In this document: positions 37,035-45,782 of the stretch, one piece after another
Layout: every line of letters begins with the position of its first letter
Position numbering within the stretch: position 1 is the first letter of the stretch
From: Agrobacterium sp. a22-2
GTDB taxonomy: Bacteria > Pseudomonadota > Alphaproteobacteria > Rhizobiales > Rhizobiaceae
Reading direction: 5' to 3'
Length of the DNA stretch: 64,000 nucleotides
Assembly (NCBI RefSeq): GCF_012276985.1
Contig: NZ_JAAXMM010000009.1
Location: forward strand, 186,001 to 250,000
Notes under the pieces: generated by a model
Told to the model about the DNA's origin: nothing
Seen by the model: only the letters and a program-made list of their open reading frames with translations
The model's database searches: none
Made by a program: the position numbers and the translations under genes

Positions 37035-37898
37035 TCATTCGCCGCCGCCCAACTGGTGGACGTAGATGGCCAGTTCCTTGACGGTGGTCTCTCCCAGGCG
37101 CGCGGTCCAGGCTGGCATGACGCCATGCTTGGGTCCGGCGATCTGGCTGGCAATGCCCGCCTCGCCGTTGGCCTTCAGCCAGATGGCATCGGCCAGGTTC
37201 GGCGCACCGAAATCACGACCGCCCTTGGCATCTTCGCCGTGGCACGAGGCGCAATTGTCGGCAAACAGCTGCTTGCCCGGCTCAACCATCGCCGCATCGG
37301 CCGGCGTTCCGGTCAGGCTGACCACATAGGCGGCGACCTGCTTGACCTGTTGCGGCTCAAGAATGTCGGCAAAGGCCGGCATTTCGGAGACGCGGGTGTC
37401 CGGATCGCTTTCATAGCGGATGCCATGGGACAGCGTGGTGTAGATCGATTCCAGATCGCCACCCCACAACCAGTCGTCGTCATTGAGGTTCGGGTAGCCC
37501 GGACCGCCGGCAGCACCCGACCCATGGCAGGTCGTGCAGTTCACCTTGAAGGCGGCGGCACCGCCAGCCACGGCGAACTGGGCCAGTTCCTTGTCAGCCA
37601 CGATCTCGCTCAACGGCAAAGCTGCGATCTTGTCGAGATAGACAGCCTGCGACGCCTTGGCAACCGTCAGTTCCTTTGCCACATCCGCCCGGCTCGAATA
37701 GCCCAGAAGGCCCTTTGTCGAGTCGGTCAGCAAGGGGATCGAGGGATAGGCAATGGCGTAGCCGATCGCCCAGACGATGGTCGCATAGAAGGTCCAGACC
37801 CACCAGCGCGGCATCGGGTTGTTCAGTTCGCGGATGCCATCCCACTCGTGGCCAGTGGTTTCGACGCCACTGATTTCGTCAATATGCTTTCCAGACAT
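37035..37898 (-). CDS. ccoP: cbb3 cytochrome c oxidase diheme subunit CcoP (FixP)
   Basis: The 287-residue membrane-anchored diheme cytochrome c has a transmembrane helix at about 33-52. Heme-binding motifs are CTTCH (121-125) and CASCH (216-220), with axial methionines probably in EMPAF (Met173) and GVMPAW. CcoP passes electrons from soluble cytochrome c to CcoO and CcoN. AAGGAGG precedes ATG 37898. It is the last gene of ccoNOQP. Confidence 0.97.
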   Translation of the reverse strand: MSGKHIDEISGVETTGHEWDGIRELNNPMPRWWVWTFYATIVWAIGYAIAYPSIPLLTDSTKGLLGYSSRADVAKELTVAKASQAVYLDKIAALPLSEIVADKELAQFAVAGGAAAFKVNCTTCHGSGAAGGPGYPNLNDDDWLWGGDLESIYTTLSHGIRYESDPDTRVSEMPAFADILEPQQVKQVAAYVVSLTGTPADAAMVEPGKQLFADNCASCHGEDAKGGRDFGAPNLADAIWLKANGEAGIASQIAGPKHGVMPAWTARLGETTVKELAIYVHQLGGGE

Positions 37899-37901
37899 CT
37901 C

Positions 37902-38054
37902 TTAATCCTCCTTGAGAGGGATGCTTGCCGCTTCGTCGGCGGATGACTTTCCGCCGGGCCGAAACGTGAAGAAGATTACGCCAACGAAGAACAAGGCCAT
38001 GGCCAGAAGGCCCCAGCTGTCGGCGAAGTGGCGCATGGCCGTGTAGGTTTCCAT
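37902..38054 (-). CDS. ccoQ: cbb3 oxidase small subunit CcoQ (FixQ)
   Basis: The 50-residue protein METYTAMRHF... has a single transmembrane helix (about 13-31) and a short polar tail with the FRPG turn typical of CcoQ, which stabilises the oxidase complex. GAGGAGG lies before ATG 38054. The gene is located between ccoO and ccoP with gaps of 10 and 3 bases, as expected for ccoNOQP. Confidence 0.95.
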   Translation of the reverse strand: METYTAMRHFADSWGLLAMALFFVGVIFFTFRPGGKSSADEAASIPLKED

Positions 38055-38064
38055 AACAGCCTCC

Positions 38065-38796
38065 TCAACGATATCCGGTTGCGTCGTCGTAAGTGGTGAA
38101 GTCGACCAGCGTGCCGAGCATCTGGAGGTAGGACACGAGTGCGTCCATCTCGGTCAGCTGAGCCGGGTTGCCGTCGAAATCGCCGATCTTGGCCTTGGGA
38201 TAGCGGGCCAGAAGCCCCGCCGTATCCGCATTCGGGTCAGCCTGCGCTGCCAGATCGGCCTTGGCGTTCTCCACCATCTCATCCGTGTAAGGAACGCCGA
38301 CGATCGCATTGGCCTTGAGGTCCATGCTGACATCGGTGATCTTCAGCGGCGTCTGCTTCAGGAACGAGTAGCTCGGCATGACCGATTCCGGCACGACGTC
38401 GCGCGGCTCGGTCAGATGCTGGACATGCCATTCGTTGGAGTAGCGATCCCCGACCCGGGCCAGATCCGGCCCGGTGCGCTTCGATCCCCACTGGAACGGA
38501 TGGTCGTACATCGATTCCGCGGCCAGCGAATAATGGCCGTAGCGTTCCACTTCATCGCGGAACGGACGGATCATCTGGCTATGACAGACATAGCAGCCTT
38601 CCCGGATGTAGATGTTGCGACCGGCCAGCTCCAGCGGCGAATAAGGCCGCATGCCTTCCACCTTTTCGATGGTGTTCTCCAGGTAGAAGAGCGGAGCGAT
38701 TTCAACGATGCCACCGATGGTTACGACCAGCAGCGAACCGAGGAACAGGAGGCTCGAGTTCTTTTCGAGAATTTGGTGTTTGTCGAGAATAGACAT
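38065..38796 (-). CDS. ccoO: cbb3 cytochrome c oxidase monoheme subunit CcoO (FixO)
   Basis: The 243-residue membrane-anchored cytochrome c has an N-terminal transmembrane helix (about 15-38) and the heme motif CYVCH (68-72), followed by the [17 protein letters not shown] region conserved in CcoO. It relays electrons from CcoP to the catalytic subunit. An AAGGAGG site precedes ATG 38796. It lies 11 bases after ccoN. Confidence 0.97.
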   Translation of the reverse strand: MSILDKHQILEKNSSLLFLGSLLVVTIGGIVEIAPLFYLENTIEKVEGMRPYSPLELAGRNIYIREGCYVCHSQMIRPFRDEVERYGHYSLAAESMYDHPFQWGSKRTGPDLARVGDRYSNEWHVQHLTEPRDVVPESVMPSYSFLKQTPLKITDVSMDLKANAIVGVPYTDEMVENAKADLAAQADPNADTAGLLARYPKAKIGDFDGNPAQLTEMDALVSYLQMLGTLVDFTTYDDATGYR

Positions 38797-38807
38797 CTCA
38801 GTCCTCC

Positions 38808-40436
38808 TTATTCAGCCGGCTGAACTGCAGCGGGCACAACCGATCCGGGGATCGGAGCTTCCTGCCGTTCGTAACCAAGGATCGTCATCACCACGTTGAA
38901 GGCCATGATGATGCCGCCAGCGAGGTACATGGCGCCGCCCAGCGCACGCAGGACGAAGTACGGGAACATGGCTGCGACCGATTCGGCGAACGAGTAGACC
39001 AGGAAGCCCTGATCGTCATATTCGCGCCACATCAGGCCCTGCTGGATACCGGCAACCCACATGACGGCGGCGTAGAGCACGATGCCGAGGGTGGCCAGCC
39101 AGAAGTGCCAGTTGACCAGACGCAGGCTGTAGAGCCGGTTGCGGTTCCAGAGCTTCGGCGTCAGGTAGTAGACGGCACCGAAGGTGATCATGCCGACCCA
39201 GCCAAGCGCGCCGGAGTGAACGTGACCGATGGTCCAGTCCGTGTAGTGGCTGAGCGAGTTGACGGCCTTGATGGACATCATCGGACCTTCGAAGGTCGAC
39301 ATGCCGTAGAAGGCGATGGCGATGACCATCATGCGGATGATCGGATCGGTACGGATCTTGTCCCAGGCGCCCGAAAGCGTCATCAGGCCGTTGATCATGC
39401 CGCCCCAGGAGGGCATCCACAGCATGATGGAGAAGACCATGCCGAGCGTCTGCGCCCAGTCCGGCAGAGCCGTGTAGTGCAGGTGATGCGGACCAGCCCA
39501 GATATACATGAAGATCAGGGCCCAGAAGTGGATGATCGACAGGCGGTAGGAATAGACCGGACGTCCCGATTGTTTTGGCACGAAATAGTACATCATGCCG
39601 AGGAAGCCGGCCGTCAGGAAGAAGCCGACAGCGTTATGGCCGTACCACCACTGGGTCAGGGCGTCCTGGACACCGGAGAAGACCGAGTAGCTCTTCGAGC
39701 CGAGGAAGGACACCGGCATCGACAGATTGTTGACGATATGCAGCATCGCGATGGTGACGATGAAGGACAGATAGAACCAGTTCGCGACATAGATGTGGCT
39801 CTCCTTGCGGGTCATGATCGTACCCATGAAGACGACCAGATACGCCACCCAGACCAGGGTCAGCCAGAGGTCGACATACCATTCCGGCTCGGCATATTCA
39901 CGACCTTCGGTGATGCCGAGGAGGTAGCCGGTTGCCGCCATGACGATGAAGAGCTGGTATCCCCAGAACACGAACCAGCCGAGAGACCCGCCGAACAGCC
40001 GCTGGCGCGAGGTGCGCTGCACGACGTAAAGGGAGGTTGCAATCAGCGCATTGCCGCCGAAGGCGAAGATGACCGCTGATGTGTGCAGCGGCCGCATACG
40101 GCCGAAGTTGAACCAGGGCTCGATGTTCAGGTCGGGAAAGGCCAGTTGCAACGCAACGACCACGCCGACGAGAAAGCCGACGACGCCCCAGAAGACCGTA
40201 GCGATGACGCCGTACTTGACGACCTCGTCGAAATATTCGGATTTCAGCTGCGCTGCCGTCTTGACGTTCGCGGGAGCGAAACTGGCACGGCGCAACATGA
40301 TGATCGTGCCGCCAAGCAGCGCGAAAAAGGCCACCCACATATGGGCGGCAAAAAGGCTGTCATGGGCAAAAGCGACCCCGAGCAGCGCGGCGAAGGCCAG
40401 AACGGCCATCGCCATGGTCTCTAACGTGTAATTCAT
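38808..40436 (-). CDS. ccoN: cbb3 cytochrome c oxidase catalytic subunit CcoN (FixN)
   Basis: The 542-residue heme-copper oxidase core subunit has twelve or more transmembrane segments. A low-spin heme b ligand is His118 (PLHTS). The CuB ligands are in the GHNAVGF and GPHHLHY blocks and the heme b3 ligand in the GHVHSGALG block. It reduces O2 at nanomolar concentrations and pumps protons, as needed in microaerobic or nodule conditions. ATG 40436 gives the family length; the open frame extends upstream without homology. A perfect FNR box lies centred 121 bases before the start. Confidence 0.97.
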   Translation of the reverse strand: MNYTLETMAMAVLAFAALLGVAFAHDSLFAAHMWVAFFALLGGTIIMLRRASFAPANVKTAAQLKSEYFDEVVKYGVIATVFWGVVGFLVGVVVALQLAFPDLNIEPWFNFGRMRPLHTSAVIFAFGGNALIATSLYVVQRTSRQRLFGGSLGWFVFWGYQLFIVMAATGYLLGITEGREYAEPEWYVDLWLTLVWVAYLVVFMGTIMTRKESHIYVANWFYLSFIVTIAMLHIVNNLSMPVSFLGSKSYSVFSGVQDALTQWWYGHNAVGFFLTAGFLGMMYYFVPKQSGRPVYSYRLSIIHFWALIFMYIWAGPHHLHYTALPDWAQTLGMVFSIMLWMPSWGGMINGLMTLSGAWDKIRTDPIIRMMVIAIAFYGMSTFEGPMMSIKAVNSLSHYTDWTIGHVHSGALGWVGMITFGAVYYLTPKLWNRNRLYSLRLVNWHFWLATLGIVLYAAVMWVAGIQQGLMWREYDDQGFLVYSFAESVAAMFPYFVLRALGGAMYLAGGIIMAFNVVMTILGYERQEAPIPGSVVPAAVQPAE

Positions 40437-40550
40437 TGTTGGAATCCCCCAACGGCTTGCTGATCTCTCACAGGCATACCTTCTGCACACTTGGCATTGG
40501 GATATCCTCTGCGTCGTATGCAGAATTGCCATCCATGCCGAGAAGACACC

Positions 40551-40564
40551 TTGATTTAAATCAA
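40551..40564. promoter_or_regulatory. FNR/FixK-type box upstream of ccoNOQP
   Basis: TTGATTTAAATCAA is a perfect match to the anaerobox consensus and a perfect palindrome. It is centred 121 bases before the ccoN ATG, implying a leader of roughly 80 bases. It also lies about 185 bases before the rightward hemerythrin-like gene and could influence both. Confidence 0.92.
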
Positions 40565-40741
40565 TGCAAGTCGGCCGCGTTTTTCGGACAAAGAATAACG
40601 GCAAAGGTGCAGGCTGGAATCCGTGACGCTTCAGGTCGATTGCTCAAAAGAGCGGCGCCATGTGGCGCCCGCCAAATTGCTCCTCTCGCCATGATCACAA
40701 AGCTCTGAGCCTTCGCAGGCCCTGGAGACGGAGATGCGGAC

Positions 40742-41263
40742 ATGCAGTCAAAACAAGGCACAACAGGCGCGGAGGACACGGCGGGAAAGCCGGTGCCTTT
40801 TTGCGCGCTGAAAGAGGCGCGATCGCTGGCCTGGCTCAACCGCGCCCACGAGGAACAGCTTTCCCTGTGTCGCGAACTGGAAGAAATCGCCGATTCTCTG
40901 CCGGGCAGCATCAACCGCCAGAAATGCATCTATGCGGCAAAAGCACTGGGGCCGCTGATCCGCGGCATCCATCATTATGAGGAAAACGTCCTTTTCCCAT
41001 GGCTGGAGGGCCGAATCGACAAGGCCCGCCCCATGCCGGAAACCCTCAGCCGGCTGAAATTCGAGCATTGCGAGGACGAGTGCTTCGCCGAAGAACTGAC
41101 CGATGCCCTGCTGAAGCTCGGCTCCGGTGCGCCCGTCAACATGGAAGCGGTCGGCTATATGCTGCGCGGATTCTTCGAGGGCATGCGACGTCATATCGCA
41201 TTCGAACGCGAACATCTGCTCAAAGAAATTCCCGAGGACACCATGGTCACCGATCGAAACTGA
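40742..41263 (+). CDS. hemerythrin HHE-domain protein
   Basis: The 173-residue all-helical protein has the spacing of a hemerythrin-type di-iron site: His36, His77 or His78 with Glu81, His109 with Glu113, and His151 with Glu155 (HxxxE pairs). Such proteins bind O2 or NO, or repair iron-sulfur centres under nitrosative stress. It is divergent from ccoN across an FNR box, so expression with low oxygen is plausible. It converges on the PAS gene. Confidence 0.8.
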   Translation: MQSKQGTTGAEDTAGKPVPFCALKEARSLAWLNRAHEEQLSLCRELEEIADSLPGSINRQKCIYAAKALGPLIRGIHHYEENVLFPWLEGRIDKARPMPETLSRLKFEHCEDECFAEELTDALLKLGSGAPVNMEAVGYMLRGFFEGMRRHIAFEREHLLKEIPEDTMVTDRN

Positions 41264-41293
41264 CGGATCGGCCCATGATCAATGCCTGCGTCG

Positions 41294-42034
41294 TCAGCCG
41301 GCGCTCTCGCCTGCCGGTTCCGGCAGGTCGCGCTCTACCATAATCGCGCCGATGACGGGACCATCGCCGGCCTGCAGGGGCATAAAGCGGAAACAAACCG
41401 AAATCTCGGTCGACCCGAGCGATCGCCTGCCGCGACATTCGACCGGCTGACCGGCAAAGCACAGATCAAAATTCCGCCTCGCCACAGTCTCGAATAAATC
41501 TTCGCCCATGACATCGGACACGTGTCGTCCAATCAGGTCCAGAGAATCAAAATGAACCGCCGCGGCATGGGCGGCATTCGCATAGAGATAGCGGTAGTCG
41601 CGGGTCAGCACGAAAATCCGATCCGGAAGGGCATCGAGTATGGCTTCGTTCAGCACGATATCGTTGCTGAACGACTGATCGTTCGGGACCTTTCTGGCCG
41701 GGCGCAGCGGCAACGCCCCGTCGACCGGCGCTTTGCCGTCACCGAAATAACGATCAAGAAGGATAGCCAGCGCCGCCGAATGCCGTACGACGCACGAACG
41801 GTCGTCCGCGTCCTGGCGAACCAATTCGCCGACGAAGCGAAGCTGCTGGTGTATTTGTTGAGGAGTTTCTGCCTGATAGTCGATAATGGCCGAAATCAGC
41901 GGGTCCAGTTCGCGGTCCAGCAGCAGGACCAGTTCGTCATTGCCCACCCGAACTGCCTGCTGCAACTGGCGTGTCCGCAGCAAAACAGCATCGAACAACG
42001 CTGGCAGATGTCCCTCCCGTGTTCCCTGTGACAT
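41294..42034 (-). CDS. PAS-domain protein, possible redox or ligand sensor
   Basis: The 246-residue protein has a helical N-terminal part (about 1-125) and a C-terminal PAS fold (about 135-240) with a start like DALPDRIFVLTRDYRYLYANAA. No kinase, GGDEF or DNA-binding output domain follows, so it is a stand-alone sensor or adaptor. I start it at ATG 42034. The frame stays open to GTG 42241, but that extension is AT-rich, unlike coding DNA here. It converges on the hemerythrin-like gene with 30 bases between stops. Confidence 0.72.
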   Translation of the reverse strand: MSQGTREGHLPALFDAVLLRTRQLQQAVRVGNDELVLLLDRELDPLISAIIDYQAETPQQIHQQLRFVGELVRQDADDRSCVVRHSAALAILLDRYFGDGKAPVDGALPLRPARKVPNDQSFSNDIVLNEAILDALPDRIFVLTRDYRYLYANAAHAAAVHFDSLDLIGRHVSDVMGEDLFETVARRNFDLCFAGQPVECRGRRSLGSTEISVCFRFMPLQAGDGPVIGAIMVERDLPEPAGESAG

Positions 42035-42432
42035 CGCCGACGCAACCACCTTTCGAAAGGAATACGTGCATTCCAGACCCGAAACCCACTGAACTACGCC
42101 GAGCCCTAGGTTACCAAAGCCCTCGATCCATTCTTCGATATTAACATGAATACGCCTCACATTCAACCAACCAAGTTTAGGGTGGCCCGCAAGCGATGTT
42201 AAATAAAGTATATCTTCGAAAAATCCGATTGCGTTGCTCACAAACCGGGGTGGTCGATAATTTCATATTATATTAAATTAGACATTCAATTTGTATAAAC
42301 CCGCGATTACATGATAGCGCGACGATCGGCCAGCCGTTTGGAAACGGTGACGAATCGTCGCTACCCGGCAAGGCCTGCCGGCGCGCACCGTTCGGTGAAG
42401 ATGCTGGCTTTCGTGGCCTCCGCCACAGGGTT
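42035..42432. other. 398-bp intergenic region
   Basis: No gene is supported. The left half (about 42100-42300) is AT-rich and likely holds the promoter of the PAS gene. A CCGGCA/TGCCGG hairpin (42365-42370 with 42376-42381) lies beyond the lpxXL stop but lacks a T-run in either direction. Confidence 0.55.
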
Positions 42433-43356
42433 TCAGAGCTGTCGCTTGATGTCCCAGCGGTCGTGATACCACAGCCACTGTTCGGGATATTCCCGCACCC
42501 AGGATTCGACCTTGTCATTCAGGAGCTGCGCGGTCGCCTGAACGTCCAGCAGCCCGTTCGCGTCACGCGGCAAGTCGACCTTCGGCTCTATTTCCAGGCG
42601 GAAGCGATTGTCGGGTAGACGAATGCAGCGGGCCGGATAGATCTCGCAATCGAACTGGCGCGCCAGCTTGGCCAGCAGCGGATTGGTGCGGACGTCCCGG
42701 CCGAAGAAGGAGGTCGGCGCGCCCTTTTGAAACTTCTGGTCGACGAGAACACCGACCCCGCCGCCCGCCTCCAGTTGCCGGGCCAGCGCAAAGGACGAGC
42801 CGGCATGGGACGGCACGAGCTTGCCCATGCGTGCCTTGCGGAATTCGAAGACCTTGTCGGCGACATAGGGATTGTTCGGCGGACGAAACAGCACGGTTAC
42901 GTAAAGGCCAAAGGCAGCCCCCGCCACCGGCAGCAGCTCGAAACTGCCGGTGTGTGCGGTAAAGACGATGAACGGCCGCGGGTTGTCGCGCAGATCCATG
43001 AAGATCGGAATGCCGGACACCTCGATTCGCCCCTCGCCCTGGCGCTGCGGATCGAAATCGAAGATCTGGTCGAGGAAGATATATTCCGCGGCAAGCCGAC
43101 CCATATGGCCCCAGCTCGCCAGCGCGATCGATTGAATGTCCTCGTCGCTCTTTTCCGGGAAGGCGTTGCGCAGATTGACCAGCATCAGCCGATGGCGGCT
43201 CAACTTCGGTCCGATCCGACGCATCAGCCAGTCGGCAAAACGGATCGCCGGATCGGCCGGCAAGAGCTTCAGGACGCTCAGGAAACCGAAAATCACCTGC
43301 GCCACCAGCCATTGCTGGAAGCGCCTGAAGCCGAGCACGAGGCGGGTGAGGATCAT
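42433..43356 (-). CDS. lpxXL: lipid A very-long-chain acyltransferase LpxXL
   Basis: The 307-residue LpxL/HtrB-type acyltransferase is anchored by one N-terminal hydrophobic segment. The HTGSFE block (HxxxxE catalytic pair) is near 130-136. As the last gene of the acpXL cluster it is expected to move the 27-hydroxyoctacosanoyl chain from AcpXL to lipid A. The start is unsettled: ATG 43356 fits the family best, while GTG 43362 and a TTG at 43371 overlapping the stop of the upstream gene are in frame. Confidence 0.93.
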   Translation of the reverse strand: MILTRLVLGFRRFQQWLVAQVIFGFLSVLKLLPADPAIRFADWLMRRIGPKLSRHRLMLVNLRNAFPEKSDEDIQSIALASWGHMGRLAAEYIFLDQIFDFDPQRQGEGRIEVSGIPIFMDLRDNPRPFIVFTAHTGSFELLPVAGAAFGLYVTVLFRPPNNPYVADKVFEFRKARMGKLVPSHAGSSFALARQLEAGGGVGVLVDQKFQKGAPTSFFGRDVRTNPLLAKLARQFDCEIYPARCIRLPDNRFRLEIEPKVDLPRDANGLLDVQATAQLLNDKVESWVREYPEQWLWYHDRWDIKRQL

Positions 43357-43367
43357 CTTCACCGGGG

Positions 43368-44396
43368 TCAATCCATCCGCAGGACGATTTTTCCGAAGAC
43401 TTCGCGGGATTCCATGCGCAGCAGCGCCCGGTCGATCTCCTCGAGGCGGATTTCCGTGTCGATGACCGGATGCACCAGGCCGCGGGCCATCTTCTGCATG
43501 GCGTCGGCCATGTTTTCCATGCGGCAGCCGAAGGATCCGAGCAGCTTGAGCTGCTGCTGGAACAGCATCATCAGGTTGACATCGGTCGAGACGCCGGAGG
43601 TGGAGCCGCAGGTGACGAGCCGTCCGCCGCGCTTCAGGCAGAACATCGAGGCGGCAAAGGTATCCTTGCCGACATGTTCGAAGACCACGTCGACACCCTT
43701 CTTCTTGGTCAGCTTGCGCACCACGCCCTCAAACCGGTCGACCCGGTAATTGATGACGTGATCGGCGCCCAGCGCCTTGGCCCGCTCGATCTTGTCATCG
43801 GAGCCGACGGTGGTGATGACGGTGCAGCCGATCTTCTTGGCAAGCTGGATGGCAGCCGAACCGATGCCCGAGCCGCCGGCATGGATGAGGATGGTTTCGC
43901 CGGGCTCGAGCTTGGCATTGTCGAACAGCATGTGCTCGACGGTGCCGAAGGTGACGGGCGCCAGGGCGGCAGCCACGGCATCGACGCCGGGAGGAGCCGG
44001 GACCAGCAGGCGGGCCGGAATGTTGATCTTCTCCTGCGCGAAACCGTCGAGGTGGAAACCATGCACGCCGGCGACATTCTCGCACAGATTGTCGCGCTTC
44101 TCGCGGCAGGGCTTGCACAGGCCGCAGGTGCGCGCGCCGTAGACGGCGGCCAGCTGGCCCGGCAGAATGCTGCCGACGCCAGGCCCGATCGCCTCGACCA
44201 CGCCGGAGGCCTCCGCGCCGATCACCAGCGGCATCTTGCGCTTGGCAAAGGCCATGCCGCGCCAGCCCCAGACGTCGATATGGTTGAGGGCAACGGCCTT
44301 GACGCGCAGGGTGACCTCCCCCGGGCCCGGAGCGTCGGGTTCCGGCAGATCGGTGATCTCAAGCTTGCGGTCATCGATAAGCTGCAAAGCGCGCAT
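43368..44396 (-). CDS. zinc-binding alcohol dehydrogenase-like protein of the acpXL cluster
   Basis: The 342-residue medium-chain dehydrogenase/reductase has a GroES-like domain, a structural-zinc segment with closely spaced cysteines (CGLCKPC, then CEN) and a Rossmann fold with GGSGIGSAAIQLA. In rhizobia a gene of this type (adh2XL or fabXL) sits between fabF1XL and lpxXL and is thought to help make the omega-1 hydroxylated C28 chain; its reaction is unproven. ATG 44396 follows AAGGA at 8 bases. Further in-frame starts lie in a short repeated sequence. Confidence 0.88.
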   Translation of the reverse strand: MRALQLIDDRKLEITDLPEPDAPGPGEVTLRVKAVALNHIDVWGWRGMAFAKRKMPLVIGAEASGVVEAIGPGVGSILPGQLAAVYGARTCGLCKPCREKRDNLCENVAGVHGFHLDGFAQEKINIPARLLVPAPPGVDAVAAALAPVTFGTVEHMLFDNAKLEPGETILIHAGGSGIGSAAIQLAKKIGCTVITTVGSDDKIERAKALGADHVINYRVDRFEGVVRKLTKKKGVDVVFEHVGKDTFAASMFCLKRGGRLVTCGSTSGVSTDVNLMMLFQQQLKLLGSFGCRMENMADAMQKMARGLVHPVIDTEIRLEEIDRALLRMESREVFGKIVLRMD

Positions 44397-44450
44397 GAAT
44401 TCCATCCTTCGCCCAAAGGCGTTCTGTCTTGCCTGTTCGTCTTTGCCGAG

Positions 44451-44493
44451 CCGATTAAGCCGGTTCGCGCGCGTGATCCGATTAAGCCGGTTC
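44451..44493. repeat. 27-bp imperfect tandem duplication at the fabF1XL stop
   Basis: The 16-base string CCGATTAAGCCGGTTC occurs at 44451-44466 and again at 44478-44493, an offset of 27 bases. The second copy contains the fabF1XL stop codon, so the terminal codons have been duplicated downstream of the gene. It explains the repetitive N-terminal extension of the open frame in front of the dehydrogenase gene. Confidence 0.75.
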
Positions 44494-45768
44494 ACGTGTC
44501 ATGACAAGGCTGGCGTTCTGGCCGCCGAAGCCGAAGGAGTTCGACAGCACGGCCGAAACGCTCTGGTCCCGCTTCACGTTCGGCACGACGTCCAGCACCA
44601 CGGTCGGGTCGGGATTGTTGTAGTTGATGGTTGGGGGCACGGTGCCGGTCAGCATGGTCTGTAGCGAGAACACCGCCTCGACGGCGCCGGCCGCCGTCAA
44701 GGTGTGGCCGATCATCGACTTGTTGGAGGATACCGGGATATCCTTCAACCCATCGCCGAAGACCGCCAGCATGGCCCCATATTCCATCTTGTCGTTTTCA
44801 GGCGTCGAGGTGCCATGAGCATTAACGTAACCGATGCCCTCTTCCGACAGGCCGGCATCGTCCAGTGCGGCGCGGATCGTGGCAATCGCCGGGCCGCCGT
44901 CCGGCGAGGACCGGGTACGATGGAAATGATCGGCCTTTTCGCCGCAGCCGCGCATGATGCCGAGCACTTTTGCGCCACGCGACACGGCCGATTCGAGCGT
45001 TTCCAGCACCAGCGTCGCTGCGCCTTCTGCGATCACGAAGCCGTCACGATCCTTGCTGAAGGGTTTCGAGGCGCGCTCCGGCGGGTCGTTCTGGGTCGAC
45101 AGAGCCGACAGCAAGGCAAAGCGGATCAGCGCCTCTGCGCTGACCGAGCCGTCGGTGGCAACGGTCAGGGCGCGTTCGGTCCGGCCCTGGCGGATCGCCT
45201 CGACGCCGAGCTGGATGGCCGTGGCGCCCGAGGCGCAGGCCGTCGACAGGGTCACCGGCAGGCCGCGCGTACCGAACCGGTCGGCCAACCGTTCCGAGAT
45301 GGAGCCAAACTGCACGGCCTCGAGGAAAACCGGATCGGGCTTCTGGCGCATGGCGGCCAGGAAACGTTCATAGGCATCGCCCGGATGGCTCGGCGGCGGA
45401 GCACGGTCGGCAAGGGCGAAACGATCGGCCCATTCCGGCTCGACCGGCGGGGCGGCGAGAAACAGCGGTCCGGCAAAATCGCCCGACAGGCCGGCGGCGG
45501 CAAGCGCCTCGATAGTCGTTTCGCGCGCCATGGCATAGGAACGCTCCACCGCATTGGCGGCGGGCAGGTCGATAAAATCGACCGTGCCGCTGATGCGGGT
45601 CGAAAGACCCTCGGTCGGAAAACGGTTGATGGCATGGATGCCCGAGACGCCGCCGGTCAGCGCCGACCAATTGTCGTCAAGGCCTTGGCCGAGCGATGTG
45701 ATGACGCCCATGCCGGTGACGGCGACGAGCGGGCGTCCGAGATGATCCTTGAAACGGGACTGTGTCAT
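44482..45768 (-). CDS. fabF1XL: beta-ketoacyl-ACP synthase FabF1XL
   Basis: The 428-residue condensing enzyme elongates the AcpXL-bound chain toward C28. The full KAS II-type triad is present: Cys178 in TACASG, His318 in NAHGTST and His355 in IGHT, with Lys350. It differs from housekeeping FabF by an insertion near 105-150. It lies 14 bases after fabF2XL, whose own active site is altered, so the two may act as a pair. An AGGAG site precedes ATG 45768. Confidence 0.94.
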   Translation of the reverse strand: MTQSRFKDHLGRPLVAVTGMGVITSLGQGLDDNWSALTGGVSGIHAINRFPTEGLSTRISGTVDFIDLPAANAVERSYAMARETTIEALAAAGLSGDFAGPLFLAAPPVEPEWADRFALADRAPPPSHPGDAYERFLAAMRQKPDPVFLEAVQFGSISERLADRFGTRGLPVTLSTACASGATAIQLGVEAIRQGRTERALTVATDGSVSAEALIRFALLSALSTQNDPPERASKPFSKDRDGFVIAEGAATLVLETLESAVSRGAKVLGIMRGCGEKADHFHRTRSSPDGGPAIATIRAALDDAGLSEEGIGYVNAHGTSTPENDKMEYGAMLAVFGDGLKDIPVSSNKSMIGHTLTAAGAVEAVFSLQTMLTGTVPPTINYNNPDPTVVLDVVPNVKRDQSVSAVLSNSFGFGGQNASLVMTREPA

Positions 45769-45782
45769 GGCTGCAACTCTCC

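Noticed and set aside
42035..42241. Longer N-terminus for the PAS protein from GTG 42241
   Set aside because: The DNA is AT-rich and unlike coding sequence of this genome, and no ribosome site precedes the GTG.
42273..42518. Small leftward open frame of 81 codons
   Set aside because: It overlaps the 3' end of lpxXL in another frame, and its translation has no domain or coding-like composition.
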